DNA of 64,000 bases from Edaphochlamys debaryana (Eukaryota > Chlorophyta > Chlorophyceae > Chlamydomonadales): positions 62,001-126,000 of the forward strand of contig JAEHOE010000051.1 in NCBI GenBank assembly GCA_016858145.1. Reading direction: 5' to 3'. Positions 10,458 to 21,650 of this stretch are shown piece after piece. A model generated the notes under the pieces. The model was given only the letters and a program-made list of their open reading frames with translations, was not told the origin of the DNA and made no database searches. Numbering within the stretch: position 1 is the stretch's first letter; each line of letters begins with the position of its first letter. The position numbers and the translations under genes are program-made.

Positions 10458-10837
10458 ACCCACGAGCGCCCGAACGCCCTCCGAGTGTAAAAGCCCCAAG
10501 CCTCAACACCAACACGCCCCAAACGCCCCTGGTGTTTGCAACGTCCCAAACGGCAGAACGCCGCCGGTGGCTGAAACACATGTTGGGGCCAACATCCGCG
10601 TCCATCAATAGCGGCACGCTGTGCTTCTTGCTGAAACAGGCACGAGAACAAGGTATATAGTGAAAGGAATGATAAGGAGTCACGAACATTGCGTCCTGGG
10701 GGCATTCAGGCCATCCATGCCTCCCGACGAGTCCCGACAGGGTGCAGCTTGATCTCGCGAGCGAGCGCGCTGTGACTGCGCTGCTTTTCTTGCGTGCGGG
10801 GAGCTACGGGAGGGCAGGATACGGGAGGGGGTTCCTT
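10458..10837. other. No recognisable gene
   Basis: Only short open frames without motifs or convincing splice sites. Confidence 0.4.
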
Positions 10838-10893
10838 GAAGGAGGGGTTCCTTGAAGGAGGGGAGGGGGCTTACAGGAGCCTTGAAGGAGGGG
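10838..10893. repeat. CCTTGAAGGAGGGG short repeats at the 3' end of the split host gene
   Basis: Three copies of CCTTGAAGGAGGGG overlap the stop codon (TAA at 10873-10871) of the minus-strand gene. They are the reverse complement of the short repeat at 3545-3703. Confidence 0.65.
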
Positions 10894-11945
10894 GATAGTC
10901 CCATAGGGCCGCCTGGGCGGCGGGCGCGGGCGCCTGGTAGGCGGGGGTCTGGGCGATGATCTGCCCCGCGCTGCGCGTCAGGTCATCCAGGGCGAGGTCC
11001 GCAGCGTTGTCGCCGGCGGTCACGCGCGCCAGCTCTGCCATCCCGTTGCCCTGGAAGCCCGTGAGGCGCAGGGCCGCCAGGACCGCCATGGCGTTCGGGT
11101 CAGACAGGCTGGGGGCGGGGGCGGGGACGGAGGTGCAGCCATCGGGCAGGAAGACGCTGCCGGGCGGGACGGCGAGGGAGTACTCCAGGCCGCCCGCGGT
11201 GCGGCGGGGCAGGGCGGGGTCAGGGTAGCCGGCCATGAGGAAGGTGCCGGCGCTGGCCTCGTCTGCAAAGGGGAGGCCTATGCCCTTGATCCTTGGCGCG
11301 GTCAGCGAGACCGCGCCGAGGGACTGGAGCATCTCGTGCACCTGGAAGCAGCCACCGCCAGCGGTCCAGAGGATCAGGTCCGGGGCCAGCTGCGCGGCGG
11401 GGGGCGCTGCCAGTAGGTTGACGGGGCCCGCCTTGGTGAGGACGTGCACGCCGCGTGCGGGCGCCACGCCGTCGCAGAGCGGGGCGACGGCAGCCGTCCC
11501 GGCGGCGGCCAGGTCGATCATCGCCTGGGCCATGTCGGTGAGCTGGGCTTCCGAAAGACGGTGGAGCAGGATGGTGTTGGGCTGCACGCCAGCGAGGCAG
11601 GCCGGCGCCTTGAGCGGGGAAGGCGACCGGCCATCCAGCGGGATGATGTGCAGGTAGGAGTTGCTGCTACCGAGCAGCCAGGAGTGCGCCATGCGGAGCA
11701 GCTCCGGGCCCTGGCTGGTGGGGAAGCCCAGGCCCACCAGGTTGGCGTTGAGGTACTGCGGCGGGGGGTCCGAGCAATGTGGGGTTCAGTGAGCAAGGGG
11801 CCAGCGAGGGGCTCAGGAGTAAGCGGATGGGGGTGGGGGGCAGCGGGGCGCAACTCGGGGAGGGGCATACAAATGCAGCGGCAGATTTCCCAGAGGCGCC
11901 TACCGGTGCCGGGAGCTTGGTTTTGTCGAGGTTGTAGCCGCCCGG
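10871..11945 (-). CDS. Unknown host gene, 3' part (split by the Ty3/gypsy element)
   Basis: Two exons: 11945-11904 (ends in a GTAGGC donor) and 11756-10871 (after a CCGCAG acceptor, 295 codons, ending TAA). The big exon encodes a soluble-looking protein part beginning YLNANLVGLGFPTSQ, rich in Leu, Ala and Pro. If the mobile element and one copy of the 5-bp target duplication are ignored, the first exon joins in frame to 19158-19080. The phases at every junction of this part fit. I do not recognise a domain. The insertion lies in an exon, so this allele is probably disrupted. Confidence 0.65.
11941..11945. repeat. Left target-site duplication CCCGG
   Basis: The five bases before the 5' LTR equal the five bases after the 3' LTR (19080-19084), as expected for Ty3/gypsy integration. 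Confidence 0.93.
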
Positions 11946-12322
11946 TGAAGTGAGGCGCGTCGCCGACTCGGAAATCGTCGGGATGCTTGCACAACCCGAC
12001 TTGCACAATTCCCAATAGAAGTGATATCGTTGGATAGATCATGAAGAGACGATGACAATGGTTTTCATGGTAGCGTGCGAAGCGTAGAGACGAAGGAACT
12101 CACGTGCAAGCCTCTAGAGACGCTCGTCCAGTTCATGGGCCCGATGAAGGCAAGTGTACGGCACAATAGTCACTTAAATACGCGCTCCGCGCGCCCCAGA
12201 CGGCAATTCCAGCCTATTCCCGACTCAATTAGCTCTGTAACGACTAAGATAGAGAAGCCTCGCTCCCGAGCCCCCTTCGAGTCTCCATCAATCGGCATCG
12301 CTCCAGCGACCGCCTCTCTTCA
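11946..12322 (+). repeat. 5' LTR
   Basis: 377 bp, starts TGAAGTGAGG and ends CTCTCTTCA. A TATA-like TTAAATA lies at 12174-12180 and a green-algal poly(A) motif TGTAA at 12236-12240, so transcription probably starts near 12205 and the same motif ends transcripts in the other LTR. Confidence 0.96.
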
Positions 12323-12323
12323 G

Positions 12324-12337
12324 TGGTAAGCGGGACC
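12324..12337 (+). other. Putative primer-binding site overlapping a splice donor
   Basis: One base after the LTR the sequence is TGGTAAGCGGGACC. LTR-element primer sites usually begin TGG, the complement of the CCA end of a tRNA. The same bases contain a good donor (GTAAGC at 12326). No tRNA match can be tested here. Confidence 0.4.
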
Positions 12338-12631
12338 ACGACCCTCGACCTTGTTCACAGATCGTCTAAGGTGCTCAAGAGCGACCGTCGACACCAAGAG
12401 CGTCGCGCCCCAGTTCCCTTAGACGTTTCGCGATCCCCCCAGGCCCAAACAAGTCGCGATTCCCCAGAACGCCCAAGATACGCTTCCGCCCCTCTCTCGC
12501 AGATAAAATGTTTCTCTCGCAGGTCGCTAGTGCGTTCGCGCTAAGTCGCCGTCGCCAGCGCCGTCATCGCGAACCCCAAAACGCCTAGTCGCGGTTCCCC
12601 TTAGTGCAGGTCACCCCTCTCCTGCTCGCAG

Positions 12632-13276
12632 GCACCCGAGGCCAAGATCAAGATCCTCGAGACCCGGCTCACCACCCAGGAGACGGAGCTCTCGGAGAAG
12701 ATCTACACCGCTGCCAAGAGCAAGTTCGAGTCAGAGCACCAGGAGCTGATCTCCAAGTTCGAGCGCGCCCAGTCCGACCTGGTGCAGATCGAGAAGGACT
12801 ACAAGCAGGTGGAGGACAACGTCGCCTACTTCCGCAACCGGTGCTACGCCGAGGAGTCGGCCAAGCAGGACCTCAAGCGCAAGTACGAGTCTTCCCTCGG
12901 CACCGTCCGCCAGCAGAAGTCCAAGATCACCAACCTCGAGACGGAGATCAACAGGCTCCAGAACGACAAGCAGAAGCTGCAGGAGGATCAGCAGAAGCTG
13001 CAGGCCGCCAACGCCGCCCTGACGGTGCAGGTGCAGATCCAGGCCGCCCGCCAGATCCGCGTCGTCCCCGTCCCCGTGCCCCGCCGCCAGTCTCGCTGGG
13101 ACCAGGTCCCCGGCCCCGTCGAGGAGCACGTCTCGCAGGCCCGCACCCCCGGCCGCGACCCCTCCCCCAGCCCCCGCCGCTCCGGGCCCAACCCGTCCGA
13201 GATCCGCGCCGGCCACGACACCTACCTGCAGGAGGAGGACACCGCCAACAACCAGGAGACCGCCACCCAGGCCTAA
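12632..13276 (+). CDS. Extra coiled-coil ORF upstream of Gag
   Basis: An open frame starts directly after a splice-acceptor-like CTGCTCGCAG (ending 12631) and runs 214 codons to TAA at 13274-13276. It has no in-frame ATG; the first alternative start is GTG at 12782, so a spliced leader or another start is needed. The first 135 residues are rich in Lys, Glu, Gln and Leu with heptad-like spacing (for example QQKSKITNLETEINRLQND), a strong coiled coil. The tail is basic and Pro/Ser-rich. A donor at 12326 and the acceptor at 12631 would remove a 306-bp leader intron. Such a protein is not part of the basic gypsy gene set; it may be a structural or accessory protein. Confidence 0.6.
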   Translation, partial: APEAKIKILETRLTTQETELSEKIYTAAKSKFESEHQELISKFERAQSDLVQIEKDYKQVEDNVAYFRNRCYAEESAKQDLKRKYESSLGTVRQQKSKITNLETEINRLQNDKQKLQEDQQKLQAANAALTVQVQIQAARQIRVVPVPVPRRQSRWDQVPGPVEEHVSQARTPGRDPSPSPRRSGPNPSEIRAGHDTYLQEEDTANNQETATQA

Positions 13277-13538
13277 GTGCCTACCGCCGGTGCAGGAGTT
13301 AGCTGAGCTAGCATAGAGGCAGGAAGTAGTGGCTTAGTGTATGCCCCTAGTGTCAGCTAGCCCCAACGCAGCTGGACGAGGGTACATTCCCCTCCGTGAT
13401 CGGGTTAGGAAGCTAGCAGCGCCCGACCCCGTGGTGGTGGTTCGCAGGAGTAGCAGGTTGGCAGCCAAGGCGCAAGCCAAGGCTCAAGCTAAGGTGCAGG
13501 TCAAGGCTTCCAACTTGTAACAACCAAGAGGAGAGACC

Positions 13539-14714
13539 ATGGCCCTGTCCCGTCAATCCTCCATGGGCGAGGTTGAGCAGCAGTCTCAACCCCCCAACCC
13601 AGCCCAGTCCGCAGGCCCCCAGCAGCCCAGCCAAGGCCAAGGCCTGCAGGACCCCAGCCAGCTAGAAGCCCTGGCTAGGCTCCTCCCCGGTGCCCTCCAG
13701 TCTATCCTGCCGCAGATCGCGCAGGAGGTGCACCGCCTGATCCAATCCCCTGTCAACTCGGCAGCACAGCAGGCCGCCACGGCCACCGCATCGCAGGTCG
13801 TGCACAACACCGCGTCCCACATTGCCCAGACTGCCGCCACGCAGGCTGCCCTCCAGGCCATGAACGCCCCCTTCCAGGCGGTGCTCATGAAGGACGTGCT
13901 CAAGCACATCAAGCCAGACCAGTTCAGCGGCAACCCCAAGACGGACAAGATCAAGTGGGACAAGTTCGAGTACAAGATCAACGGGTACTTCAACACCCTG
14001 CAGATCCCGCCCGGCAACCGCATGCACGCCCTCCCCCACCTCCTCACAGGAGACGCAAGCCTGTACTTCAGGGTCAACATCGAGCCCCGCTCGCCCCCAC
14101 CCACCTACGACGAGGCGATGGCCGAGCTGCGGCTCAAGTTCTCCGACCCCCTGCAGGCAGAGAAGTCGCGCGCCCAGCTGGCCCGCGTCACCTTCAAGGG
14201 ATCCGTGTCGCAGCTGATCAACCACATCGACAAGCTGTGCCTGCACATCCCCGACGTCTCCGAGGCGGAGAAGCGTGACAAGCTCATGCGCGCGCTGCCG
14301 CAGGACATCCGCGTCGCCCTCACCCTGCAGGGCATGCACAACGCAACGTACGCGGACCTCAGCGCCAAGGCAGAGCTGCTCGACCACACCCTCGCCCAGA
14401 CCAAGGGCCAGGACCGCAGCAAGGGCTACGACAAGAAGGGCAACGGCAACGGCAAGAAGTGGCACAAGAAGGGCGACTTTGAGCGCCGCCACAACAACCA
14501 CAACAACCACGGCAACGACGCCATGGAGCTCAACGCCATTGACACCCGCAAGTTCGTGCCCAAGGGCAACAACAAGCCTGACGCACCCATCAGCAAGCTG
14601 ACGGACGCCGAGCGCTCCCACCTGCTCGCCAACAACGGCTGCCTCCGCTGCCGCCAGCTCGGGCACACCAAGGACGCGTGCCCCAAGTTCTCCCGCCAGG
14701 GAAACGGCAAGTAG
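13539..14714 (+). CDS. gag: Gag polyprotein of the Ty3/gypsy element
   Basis: 391 residues from ATG at 13539 to TAG. It forms the particle shell and binds the element RNA. The N-terminus is Gln/Pro-rich. From about residue 125 there is a retrotransposon Gag core ([20 protein letters not shown] onwards), and near the end a zinc knuckle with C-x2-C-x4-H-x4-C spacing ([14 protein letters not shown]). The end of the gene overlaps Pol and contains a -1 slippery site, so a fraction of ribosomes should make Gag-Pol. Confidence 0.93.
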   Translation: MALSRQSSMGEVEQQSQPPNPAQSAGPQQPSQGQGLQDPSQLEALARLLPGALQSILPQIAQEVHRLIQSPVNSAAQQAATATASQVVHNTASHIAQTAATQAALQAMNAPFQAVLMKDVLKHIKPDQFSGNPKTDKIKWDKFEYKINGYFNTLQIPPGNRMHALPHLLTGDASLYFRVNIEPRSPPPTYDEAMAELRLKFSDPLQAEKSRAQLARVTFKGSVSQLINHIDKLCLHIPDVSEAEKRDKLMRALPQDIRVALTLQGMHNATYADLSAKAELLDHTLAQTKGQDRSKGYDKKGNGNGKKWHKKGDFERRHNNHNNHGNDAMELNAIDTRKFVPKGNNKPDAPISKLTDAERSHLLANNGCLRCRQLGHTKDACPKFSRQGNGK

Positions 14715-17700
14715 ACCCGTGCGGGTCTACCGGCGCACAAGCGCCGCCGCACGGGCCTGATGCCCACACCCGGGCCAGGTCCCAATCCCCTGCATTGCAG
14801 GCGGACGAAGCCCGGATCACAAACCCCGATCCTCAGATTCCGGACAAAACCCCGGCCAAGGGCCCCCCTGCCCAACCGCCCTCACAGGCCAAACCGCAGG
14901 GCTCACCCAAGGCTCCCCAGACCAAGGGCACCCCCGCCCAACCGCCCAAGCCTCCCAAGACGCAGGCCAAACCGCAGGGCGCACCCAAGGTCACCCCGGC
15001 CAAGGAGGCCGCCAACCCTCCGAAGCCCCCCAAGCCACAGGTCCCTCGCATGCTGAAGCTGCACAGCGTGAAGCTCAATCCCCAAAAACAACAGATCATC
15101 TTCACAGGGATAGTATGCGGACGCAGGGCCCGTGTGCTTGTCGACGGTGGCGCCACAGGCGACTTCGTCGACACCACCTGGATGCGCAAGAAGGAAATGA
15201 AGAGTGCCAAGCTGGTCCACGACACCTTCGTGCGACTCATCAACGGCATCACCCAGCCATGCACCCACGCCCTGCCCAACGCGTCAATCGTGTTAGGGCG
15301 TGCCTCTCCCCACAGGAGCACTGCGACGCTAACGGTCACCGACCTAGGTGACTTTGACGTGGTGCTTGGCAAACCCTGGCTGGCCCGCTTCAACCCGGTC
15401 ATCGACTGGCGCACCAACTCGCTCACGTTCACAGAGAACCGAGCCAAACCCCTGACCATCCAGGCGGACACGCACGAGTCTCTGCAGGCAGCGGACCCTC
15501 ACGTCATCTCTGCCCTGCAGTTCAAACGGCTCGTCCGGTCCAAGCAGACAACGCAATACAACCTGGCGGTCATCAAAGAGGTCCCCGCAGACGAAGAAGG
15601 CAAAACCCCCGTCGTCGACCTTAAACCCGTCCTCGACCAGTTCGCCGACGTCTTCACCAAGCCCTCGGGCATGCCACCCGAGCGAGCTATCGACCACAAG
15701 ATCGACCTCGACACCAATGTCCCCATGAGCCGTAACTCCTACCGCATGTCGCAGGAGGAACTCACCGAGCTCAAGAAGCAACTGGAGGCCCTCCTCGGAA
15801 AGGGATACATCCGACCCAGCGTCTCGCCCTACGGGTCCCCCGTCCTCTTTGCCAGCAAAAAGGACGGTGGCCTAAGGATGTGTATCGATTACAGGGCCCT
15901 AAACAAAGCCACGATCCGGAACGTCTACCCCCTGCCCCGGATAGACGAGCTACTCGACCGCCTCCACGGCGCCAAGGTCTTCAGCAAGATTGACCTTCAA
16001 TCGGGGTACCACCAGATACGTATCGCGGAAGAGGACATCCCCAAGACCGCTATCAACACCCGTTACGGTCACTACGAGTTCACGGTCATGCCCTTCGGCT
16101 TGACTAATGCCCCCGCGACCTTTCAGCGCCTTATGAATGATATCTACAGGCCCCTCCTCGATGAATGCGTCCTCGTGTACCTGGACGATATCCTCATCTA
16201 CTCCAAAACAGAGGAGGAACACAAACAACACGTAGCCAAGGTACTGGAGCTCCTCCGGGAACACAAGCTCCACGCCAAGGCCAGCAAGTGCGCCTTCGGA
16301 CTCGACAAGATCGACTTCCTGGGCCACGTGGTGAGCGCCGACGGCATCTCCGCTGACCCGCGCAAGATCCAAGCCATCAAGGACTGGCCCAAGCTCAAGA
16401 CGGTCACCGACCTCCGGTCCTTCCTCGGCCTCGCGCAGTACTATCGGCGGATGGTCAAGTCTTTCGCGCAGATCGCCGCCCCCCTCACCAACCTACTCGC
16501 AGGCCAAGAAAACAAGAAAGGCAGCAAGCAAGAGCTGACTGCCTGGGACAAGGAGTGCGACATGGCCTTCCAAGCCCTCAAAGACGCACTCACGTCCGCC
16601 CCCGTCATGGCAGCCCCTGACCCGAACCTCCCGTTCACAGTCACCACCGACGCATCCGACTACGCGACCGGTGGCGTGCTGTCCCAAGTCCAAGACGGCC
16701 ACGAGCGTGTCATCGCCTACGAGAGCCGCAAGCTCATCCCCGCCGAGCGCAACTACCCCGCGCACGACAGGGAGATGCTCGCAGTCACACACTGCCTCCG
16801 TGTGTGGTGGCACCACCTCAAGGGTCCGCACCCAGTCACCATCTGGACGGACAACTGCGCCGTCTCCAAATTCAAGACCCAGCCCCTCCTCAGCCGCCGC
16901 CAAGTCCGCTGGCTTGCTGAGCTGGAGGAATTCAACTACATCATCCAACACAAACCCGGCAAGACCAACGTGGTCGCTGACGCCATCAGCCGCCGCCCGG
17001 ACCTCCGCGCATGCGCAGTCACGGTCTCCACGATCCGCCCTGCCGATGACATAGCCGATGCCATCCGCGTAGGCTACCGGCAAGACGAGCAGTACTGTGA
17101 GCACCGCGCGCAGGCCATTGCCGACCCCAACTGCCCATTCAAGCTCTACAAGGGCCTGCTCTACTACGAGCCCCCAGGCGCCCTACGAGCTCGCCTGTAC
17201 ATTCCTGACATCCCCGGCCTACGCACCAAGCTGCTGGCCGAAGCACACGACATCATCACCGCAGGTCACCTCGGCACGGCCAAAACGCAGGCACGCCTCG
17301 CCCGGCTCTTCTACTGGCCCCGCATGGAGCAGACTGTCGCCGCCTACGTGCAGTCTTGCCCCTCATGCCAGCGCAACAAGCCCCGCCCAGGCAAGACCCC
17401 CAGTCAATCCAAGCCTCTCCCCATTCCGGACAGGCCCTGGCAATCGATCTCCATGGACCTCATCACGCAGCTGCCGGTGAGCCATCGTGGTGACGACGCC
17501 ATCGCAGTCTTCGTGGACAGATTCAGCAAAATGATCAAAGTCATTCCATGCAAGACCAGCATCGACGCCAAGTACCTGGCCGAGATAGCCTACGACTGGG
17601 TGTTCCAAACCTTCGGACACCCTGAGTCCATCGTGTCAGACCGAGACTCCAAGTTCACCAGCACCTTCTGGCAGACCCTCTTCGAACTGTCGGGCACCCG

Positions 17701-18559
17701 CCTCGACATGTCCTCTGCCTATCACCCCCAGACCGACGGGCGGACCGAGCGTGCCAACCACACCCTCGAAGAGATGCTCCGCCACTACGTCAACGCCCAC
17801 CAGAACAACTGGGATGACGTGCTGCCCGCCCTCGAATTCGCCTACAACTCCTCGGTCCACGCCTCCACCGGCTTCACGCCGTTCAAGCTCGCCCTCGGCT
17901 ACGAGCCCAACACGCCGCTGTCCCTTCTCGCGAAGCACCCCAACTGGGAGCCCGCCAACCAATCAGCCGCCACCATGATGCTCGACCGAGAGCTTGCCCG
18001 CAACCTGGCGAAGGTCCACGTCTGCGCTGCCCAGCAGCGTCAGGCACGGTGCAATGACACCCGGATGCGCCCGCTCACCTTAAAGGCAGGCGACAAGGTG
18101 CTGCTCTCCACCACACACCTCAAGCTGAAGACAGGCACATCCAGGAACAAGTTCAATGCCCGATACGTTGGCCCCTTCACCATCGAGACCATGGTCAACC
18201 AGAATGCAGCCAAGCTCAAGCTGCCCAAGCACATGCAGATCCATCCCGTGGTCAACATCGCCCAACTCAGGCCCTACAAGGACGGCGCCGACCGCTTCCC
18301 CGACCGCGCCGAGGCCAACCAGGCCCCTGAGCCCTACATCAACGAGCAAGGCGCCATCTTCTACGAAGTGGAAGCCATCCTCAACCGCCAGATCACGCCC
18401 CACACCAAGCGCGTGACATACCTGGTCAAGTTCCGCGGCCAAGACGCCCACGAGAACCTCTACATCGACGAAGCCACCCTGCTGGAGGATGTTCCGGAAC
18501 TGATCGCCGAGTACGAGAAGAAGCACCCGAGGAGCGCATCGAAGCAGCGAAAGCGATAA
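14678..18559 (+). CDS. pol: Pol polyprotein (protease, RT, RNase H, integrase, chromodomain)
   Basis: The frame is open from 14678; translation is expected to enter it by -1 frameshift at 14699-14705. Residues below count from 14678. Protease: [13 protein letters not shown] near 155. Reverse transcriptase: [10 protein letters not shown] and the YLDD catalytic box near 501. RNase [12 protein letters not shown] near 656. Integrase: zinc-binding H-H-C-C ([11 protein letters not shown] to CPSCQ, about 863-895), then catalytic Asp in SMDLITQLP, Asp in SDRDSKFTS and Glu in TDGRTERAN. The C-terminal [11 protein letters not shown] to YLVKFRG region near 1228-1275 is a chromodomain, which in chromoviruses directs integration to modified histones. 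It ends at TAA. No internal stop; it looks intact. Confidence 0.95.
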   Translation: MPQVLPPGKRQVDPCGSTGAQAPPHGPDAHTRARSQSPALQADEARITNPDPQIPDKTPAKGPPAQPPSQAKPQGSPKAPQTKGTPAQPPKPPKTQAKPQGAPKVTPAKEAANPPKPPKPQVPRMLKLHSVKLNPQKQQIIFTGIVCGRRARVLVDGGATGDFVDTTWMRKKEMKSAKLVHDTFVRLINGITQPCTHALPNASIVLGRASPHRSTATLTVTDLGDFDVVLGKPWLARFNPVIDWRTNSLTFTENRAKPLTIQADTHESLQAADPHVISALQFKRLVRSKQTTQYNLAVIKEVPADEEGKTPVVDLKPVLDQFADVFTKPSGMPPERAIDHKIDLDTNVPMSRNSYRMSQEELTELKKQLEALLGKGYIRPSVSPYGSPVLFASKKDGGLRMCIDYRALNKATIRNVYPLPRIDELLDRLHGAKVFSKIDLQSGYHQIRIAEEDIPKTAINTRYGHYEFTVMPFGLTNAPATFQRLMNDIYRPLLDECVLVYLDDILIYSKTEEEHKQHVAKVLELLREHKLHAKASKCAFGLDKIDFLGHVVSADGISADPRKIQAIKDWPKLKTVTDLRSFLGLAQYYRRMVKSFAQIAAPLTNLLAGQENKKGSKQELTAWDKECDMAFQALKDALTSAPVMAAPDPNLPFTVTTDASDYATGGVLSQVQDGHERVIAYESRKLIPAERNYPAHDREMLAVTHCLRVWWHHLKGPHPVTIWTDNCAVSKFKTQPLLSRRQVRWLAELEEFNYIIQHKPGKTNVVADAISRRPDLRACAVTVSTIRPADDIADAIRVGYRQDEQYCEHRAQAIADPNCPFKLYKGLLYYEPPGALRARLYIPDIPGLRTKLLAEAHDIITAGHLGTAKTQARLARLFYWPRMEQTVAAYVQSCPSCQRNKPRPGKTPSQSKPLPIPDRPWQSISMDLITQLPVSHRGDDAIAVFVDRFSKMIKVIPCKTSIDAKYLAEIAYDWVFQTFGHPESIVSDRDSKFTSTFWQTLFELSGTRLDMSSAYHPQTDGRTERANHTLEEMLRHYVNAHQNNWDDVLPALEFAYNSSVHASTGFTPFKLALGYEPNTPLSLLAKHPNWEPANQSAATMMLDRELARNLAKVHVCAAQQRQARCNDTRMRPLTLKAGDKVLLSTTHLKLKTGTSRNKFNARYVGPFTIETMVNQNAAKLKLPKHMQIHPVVNIAQLRPYKDGADRFPDRAEANQAPEPYINEQGAIFYEVEAILNRQITPHTKRVTYLVKFRGQDAHENLYIDEATLLEDVPELIAEYEKKHPRSASKQRKR
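14699..14755 (+). promoter_or_regulatory. -1 ribosomal frameshift signal (GGGAAAC plus stem-loops)
   Basis: GGGAAAC at 14699-14705 is read G-GGA-AAC in the Gag frame, the X-XXY-YYZ form. After a 6-nt spacer comes a perfect 8-bp hairpin at 14712-14729 that includes the Gag stop. A competing 9-bp stem pairs 14716-14724 with 14747-14755 and encloses a GGCGC-ACAA-GCGCC hairpin (14732-14745). Shifting -1 enters the open Pol frame. Confidence 0.85.
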
Positions 18560-18688
18560 GGAGAGAGAGATATGAGATGAGCTGAGCTGTTAGGTACCGC
18601 AAGGGTTGAGATGTACTGAGGCTAGGTTAGGAAGTTCTCTGATGCGTTGCATGGGTAGGTAGGACAGTTGCGAGGACGCAACATTCAG

Positions 18689-18702
18689 TGGAGGGGGGAT
18701 GA
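18689..18702 (+). other. Polypurine tract of the Ty3/gypsy element
   Basis: A purine-rich run with seven consecutive Gs lies directly before the 3' LTR, where plus-strand DNA synthesis is primed in LTR elements. Confidence 0.7.
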
Positions 18703-19079
18703 TGAAGTGAGGCGCGTCGCCGACTCGGAAATCGTCGGGATGCTTGCACAACCCGACTTGCACAATTCCCAATAGAAGTGATATCGTTGGATAGATCATG
18801 AAGAGACGATGACAATGGTTTTCATGGTAGCGTGCGAAGCGTAGAGACGAAGGAACTCGCGTGCAAGCCTCTAGAGACGCTCGTCCAGTTCATGGGCCCG
18901 ATGAAGGCAAGTGTACGGCACAATAGTCACTTAAATACGCGCTCCGCGCGCCCCAGACGGCAATTCCAGCCTATTCCCGACTCAATTAGCTCTGTAACGA
19001 CTAAGATAGAGAAGCCTCGCTCCCGAGCCCCCTTCGAGTCTCCATCGATTGGCATCGCTCCAGCGACCGCCTCTCTTCA
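18703..19079 (+). repeat. 3' LTR
   Basis: 377 bp, matching the 5' LTR except for three substitutions (one at the position matching 12102, two near 19047-19051). The TGTAA motif is at 18993-18997. Confidence 0.96.
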
Positions 19080-19084
19080 CCCGG
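19080..19084. repeat. Right target-site duplication CCCGG
   Basis: Copy of 11941-11945. Confidence 0.93.
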
Positions 19085-20661
19085 CTTGACACGTGCCGAC
19101 AGCACAGTCATGGCGGGGCTGGAGAGGCAGCTGTACACGGCAGTCAGCATGTCGTCGTCTGCGGGGTGGTCCGAGGGGGGCATAAGGGAGAGGGGTAAGA
19201 GCGAGTGGCTCGTGGGGCCGTGCGTGGGGCAGTCCGGGGCAAGCGGAGGGCGGGGGGTGCTTGGCGTGTTGAAGGGAAGCGGCCAGGTATGGCGGCAGTG
19301 CAGGGGCAGTACAGCAGGGCTGGAAGGACAACCGCCCGGGCGACAGTCACCTGAGGCCTCAGCAAGCGCGCCCTTGATCATGTCCTTGGCCGTGTTGCGC
19401 ATGAGGTCGAGGACGGTCTCCGTCCGGAACTCGAGGCCGCACTCCCGGTTGAGGACCACGTTGGTCCACACCAGCTCGACGTCGTCCGGTGGCGGAGCGG
19501 GGGTGAAGGCAGTGCAGCTGATCTTGGGGAAGCCCAGCACGGCGCCCTTGATCGGGCACGGGACCGGCATCCGGTTTGCCGGGTCCCTGATGATGCGCAG
19601 GAACGCGGTGCAGATGGACGCAGCCTACAAGATGGCGGAGTACGTTCGAACTCACATGCCATCACAAGTGTGTGCCTGCTGTTCGTGCATGAAATCCGAG
19701 GCGGAGGCCAAGTGGGTGCGCCTCCAGGACGTGCCCAACGTGCAGCTCTTGCGGGCAGACATCGCGAGCACACTTGCGGTGCTGCGACTGGGGAGGGAGG
19801 CGGGGGGGAGGCCCTCGACGGTGATGGAGATCGTCTTAAGGGTGGTGCCGTCGGCGAACTGGGCGAGCTTGAGGTTGTCGGTCCTGGTGCTGGCAGTCAC
19901 CTTGCAGTGGCCGGCCCCGGGGGGGAGCAGGCTCTTCACCTTTTCCACGGTGGCCTCCGCAGAGATGAGGGCCTTGACTGCGGGCGGGCGGGCCGTGCGG
20001 GTGGAGGTGAGTTGGGGCAGGGGCCAGGGGGGTGCGGGGTGCGGGGCGAGCGGGGGCGCGAGGTTGGGAGGGGGCGCCGAGTGCGAGACTCGGCTGTCGC
20101 AGGCTGCAAGCAAGACTGTAGGATGGAAGCGCTCACCCTCGTGGTCGGCCTGTGCCTGGGCGGCGGCCGACCATTCTTGCCGCGCCATCGAGCTGGCGCC
20201 TGCGTTCTTCTGGCGCTCCTTCGCGTTGTCCGCCGTGGATAGGCCCGAGAGCGTAACGTGCACGCAACCCAGCGAGCCCAGGCATCCGTTGACCGCGGGC
20301 AGGCCATAGCCCGCGCTCAGGAAGATAATTTCCGGCATATCGGGCATCTCGTGGTCCAGGGCCTGAGCGACTATGGGCTGCAGGTGCTGGAGGTGCTGCT
20401 GCACGGCCTCCTCATCCATGTTGAGAGCCTGGCTCGCGGTGAAGGCCGCAGACCGCCCGAGGTTGGTCGCGGCGAGCCGGGCCGCCGGGAGATCGGCGAC
20501 GCCGAAGGAGAGCATGTGGCAGCCAGGGGCACCGGCATAGTGCTCGATAGGTGCGTTTGCAGTGAGTTTGTGAAGCTCAATACTGCCGTTTGGTACGCCA
20601 TTGCGAGTGCGGGCCCCCACGGCCGCGATGGCTGGGTAGGAGCGATGCTGCATGTCAGCTG
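19080..20661 (-). CDS. Unknown host gene, 5' part (split by the Ty3/gypsy element)
   Basis: Probable exons: 20661-20137 (first ATG at 20653; includes MPEIIFLSAGYGLPAVNG; ends GAGG|GTGAGC), 19977 to about 19790 (after CCCGCAG; starts VKALISAEATVEKVKSLL), 19624-19351 (after TTGTAG; includes VELVWTNVVLNREC; ends at a GTGACT donor) and 19158-19080 (after CCCGCAG), which continues into 11945-11904 beyond the mobile element. The end of the second exon is unresolved. Residue count is roughly 400 here plus 308 in the 3' part. No domain recognised. More exons may lie upstream of 20661. Confidence 0.6.
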
Positions 20662-21229
20662 ACTGGGGGCAAGCGCAGCAGTAGTGGTGCCCCCGCAACG
20701 CAAGCACACGCTGCCATTCTCGAGCCTGCAAAAGACCGTGGCAGATCCGTTGCGCGAGAGGCTACAGCGCCAAACATGGGCCCGCTCTCCTACCCCGTCT
20801 CTTGTCCCCGCCCTGCTTGTTGCTTTCCTCCTACAGCTCGTTACAACCAGCCCACAGGCTCACGCGGCCCAGGCCGTATCCTGCCTGTGCACATCCCCTG
20901 CACACGCCCCCGGCCCTGCCGCACCCCCCAGGCTCACGCGCCGCGGGGGCCGCCAGGGCAGGGGAGTGGGAGCGGTGCCGCTCAGGCGCAGGGATGGGCT
21001 GCCGGCGAGGCGGCGAGGGCGCGCGGGGCGCGGGCGGTGGCGCCGGGACGCGCGCCTTTTTGGGACGGGCGCCCGCGGCACCCCCGGAGAGCGCACGCGA
21101 GCCAGCCGAGCCGCCCGGCCGGAGCGCGCTGCGGATGCAGTTGCGCAGGCGGCGGGGGCTGCTGGGGTCGCCGGGGCGGAGGGAGGCCCAGCGGCTGCTC
21201 CTCCTCCCTGCTCGACGCCGAGGTGATGA

Positions 21230-21650
21230 CCTGCCGGCGGCGGCGCTTGGCAGCCCGAGACGCCGGCTGCTGCTGTGTCAGCATTGCGGATGCGCAACAG
21301 TCGGCTTGGGTCATAGGTGCCGTTAAAGTGCATATGCGTCAGCGACACGTACACGTTTCCCGTGGGGGCATCCACAGTGACCGTGGAGTCCATGCCAACG
21401 GTGCCCCCCTGCGTCTCAATGCGGGCGGCCCACGCAGCGTTGCCGCCTGCGTCATACTTGACCAGCACCATATACTTGAGGTTGTTGTCGGTGTTTGTGG
21501 CTTGCAGCTCGATGCTGGACTCCGTGCCGTCGGCGTTTGGCAGCGTGAACGACTCAAAGGGGTCGACGTAGAGGAGCGCATACGTGATACCACCCAGCCC
21601 TTGTGCGCAAGTACTGCAATACGCACTGATGGTGTAGGAGCTCCCTATCG
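21230..21650 (-). CDS. Possible exon of a beta-propeller-like protein
   Basis: One minus frame encodes YMVLVKYDAGGNAAWAARI and VDAPTGNVYVSLTHMHFNGT, resembling the repeated strands of SBBP-type beta-propellers (K-Y-D-x-x-G-x-x-x-W). Upstream in the same frame is YALLYVDPFESFTLPNADG. Splice limits are not certain. It could belong to the split gene to its left or be a separate fragment. Confidence 0.35.

Larger units (their letters stand above)
11946..19079 (+). mobile_element. Ty3/gypsy chromovirus, complete, 7134 bp
   Basis: Two 377-bp LTRs (TG...CA ends) flank an extra coiled-coil ORF, Gag and Pol. The LTRs differ at 3 positions (about 99.2% identical). The target duplication is CCCGG. Pol order is protease, reverse transcriptase, RNase H, integrase, chromodomain, which is the Ty3/gypsy order; the terminal chromodomain marks a chromovirus. 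Gag and Pol are in different frames with a -1 frameshift signal. All frames are open, so the copy may be active. It sits antisense in an exon of a host gene. Confidence 0.96.

Noticed and set aside
12604..13302. 232-codon Pro/Arg/Gly-rich frame
   Set aside because: It overlaps the coiled-coil frame in another phase and has the biased composition of a shadow frame.
10871..20661. Argonaute or PIWI protein
   Set aside because: Considered for the split host gene, but no PAZ or PIWI catalytic motifs (DDH/DEDH context) are visible.
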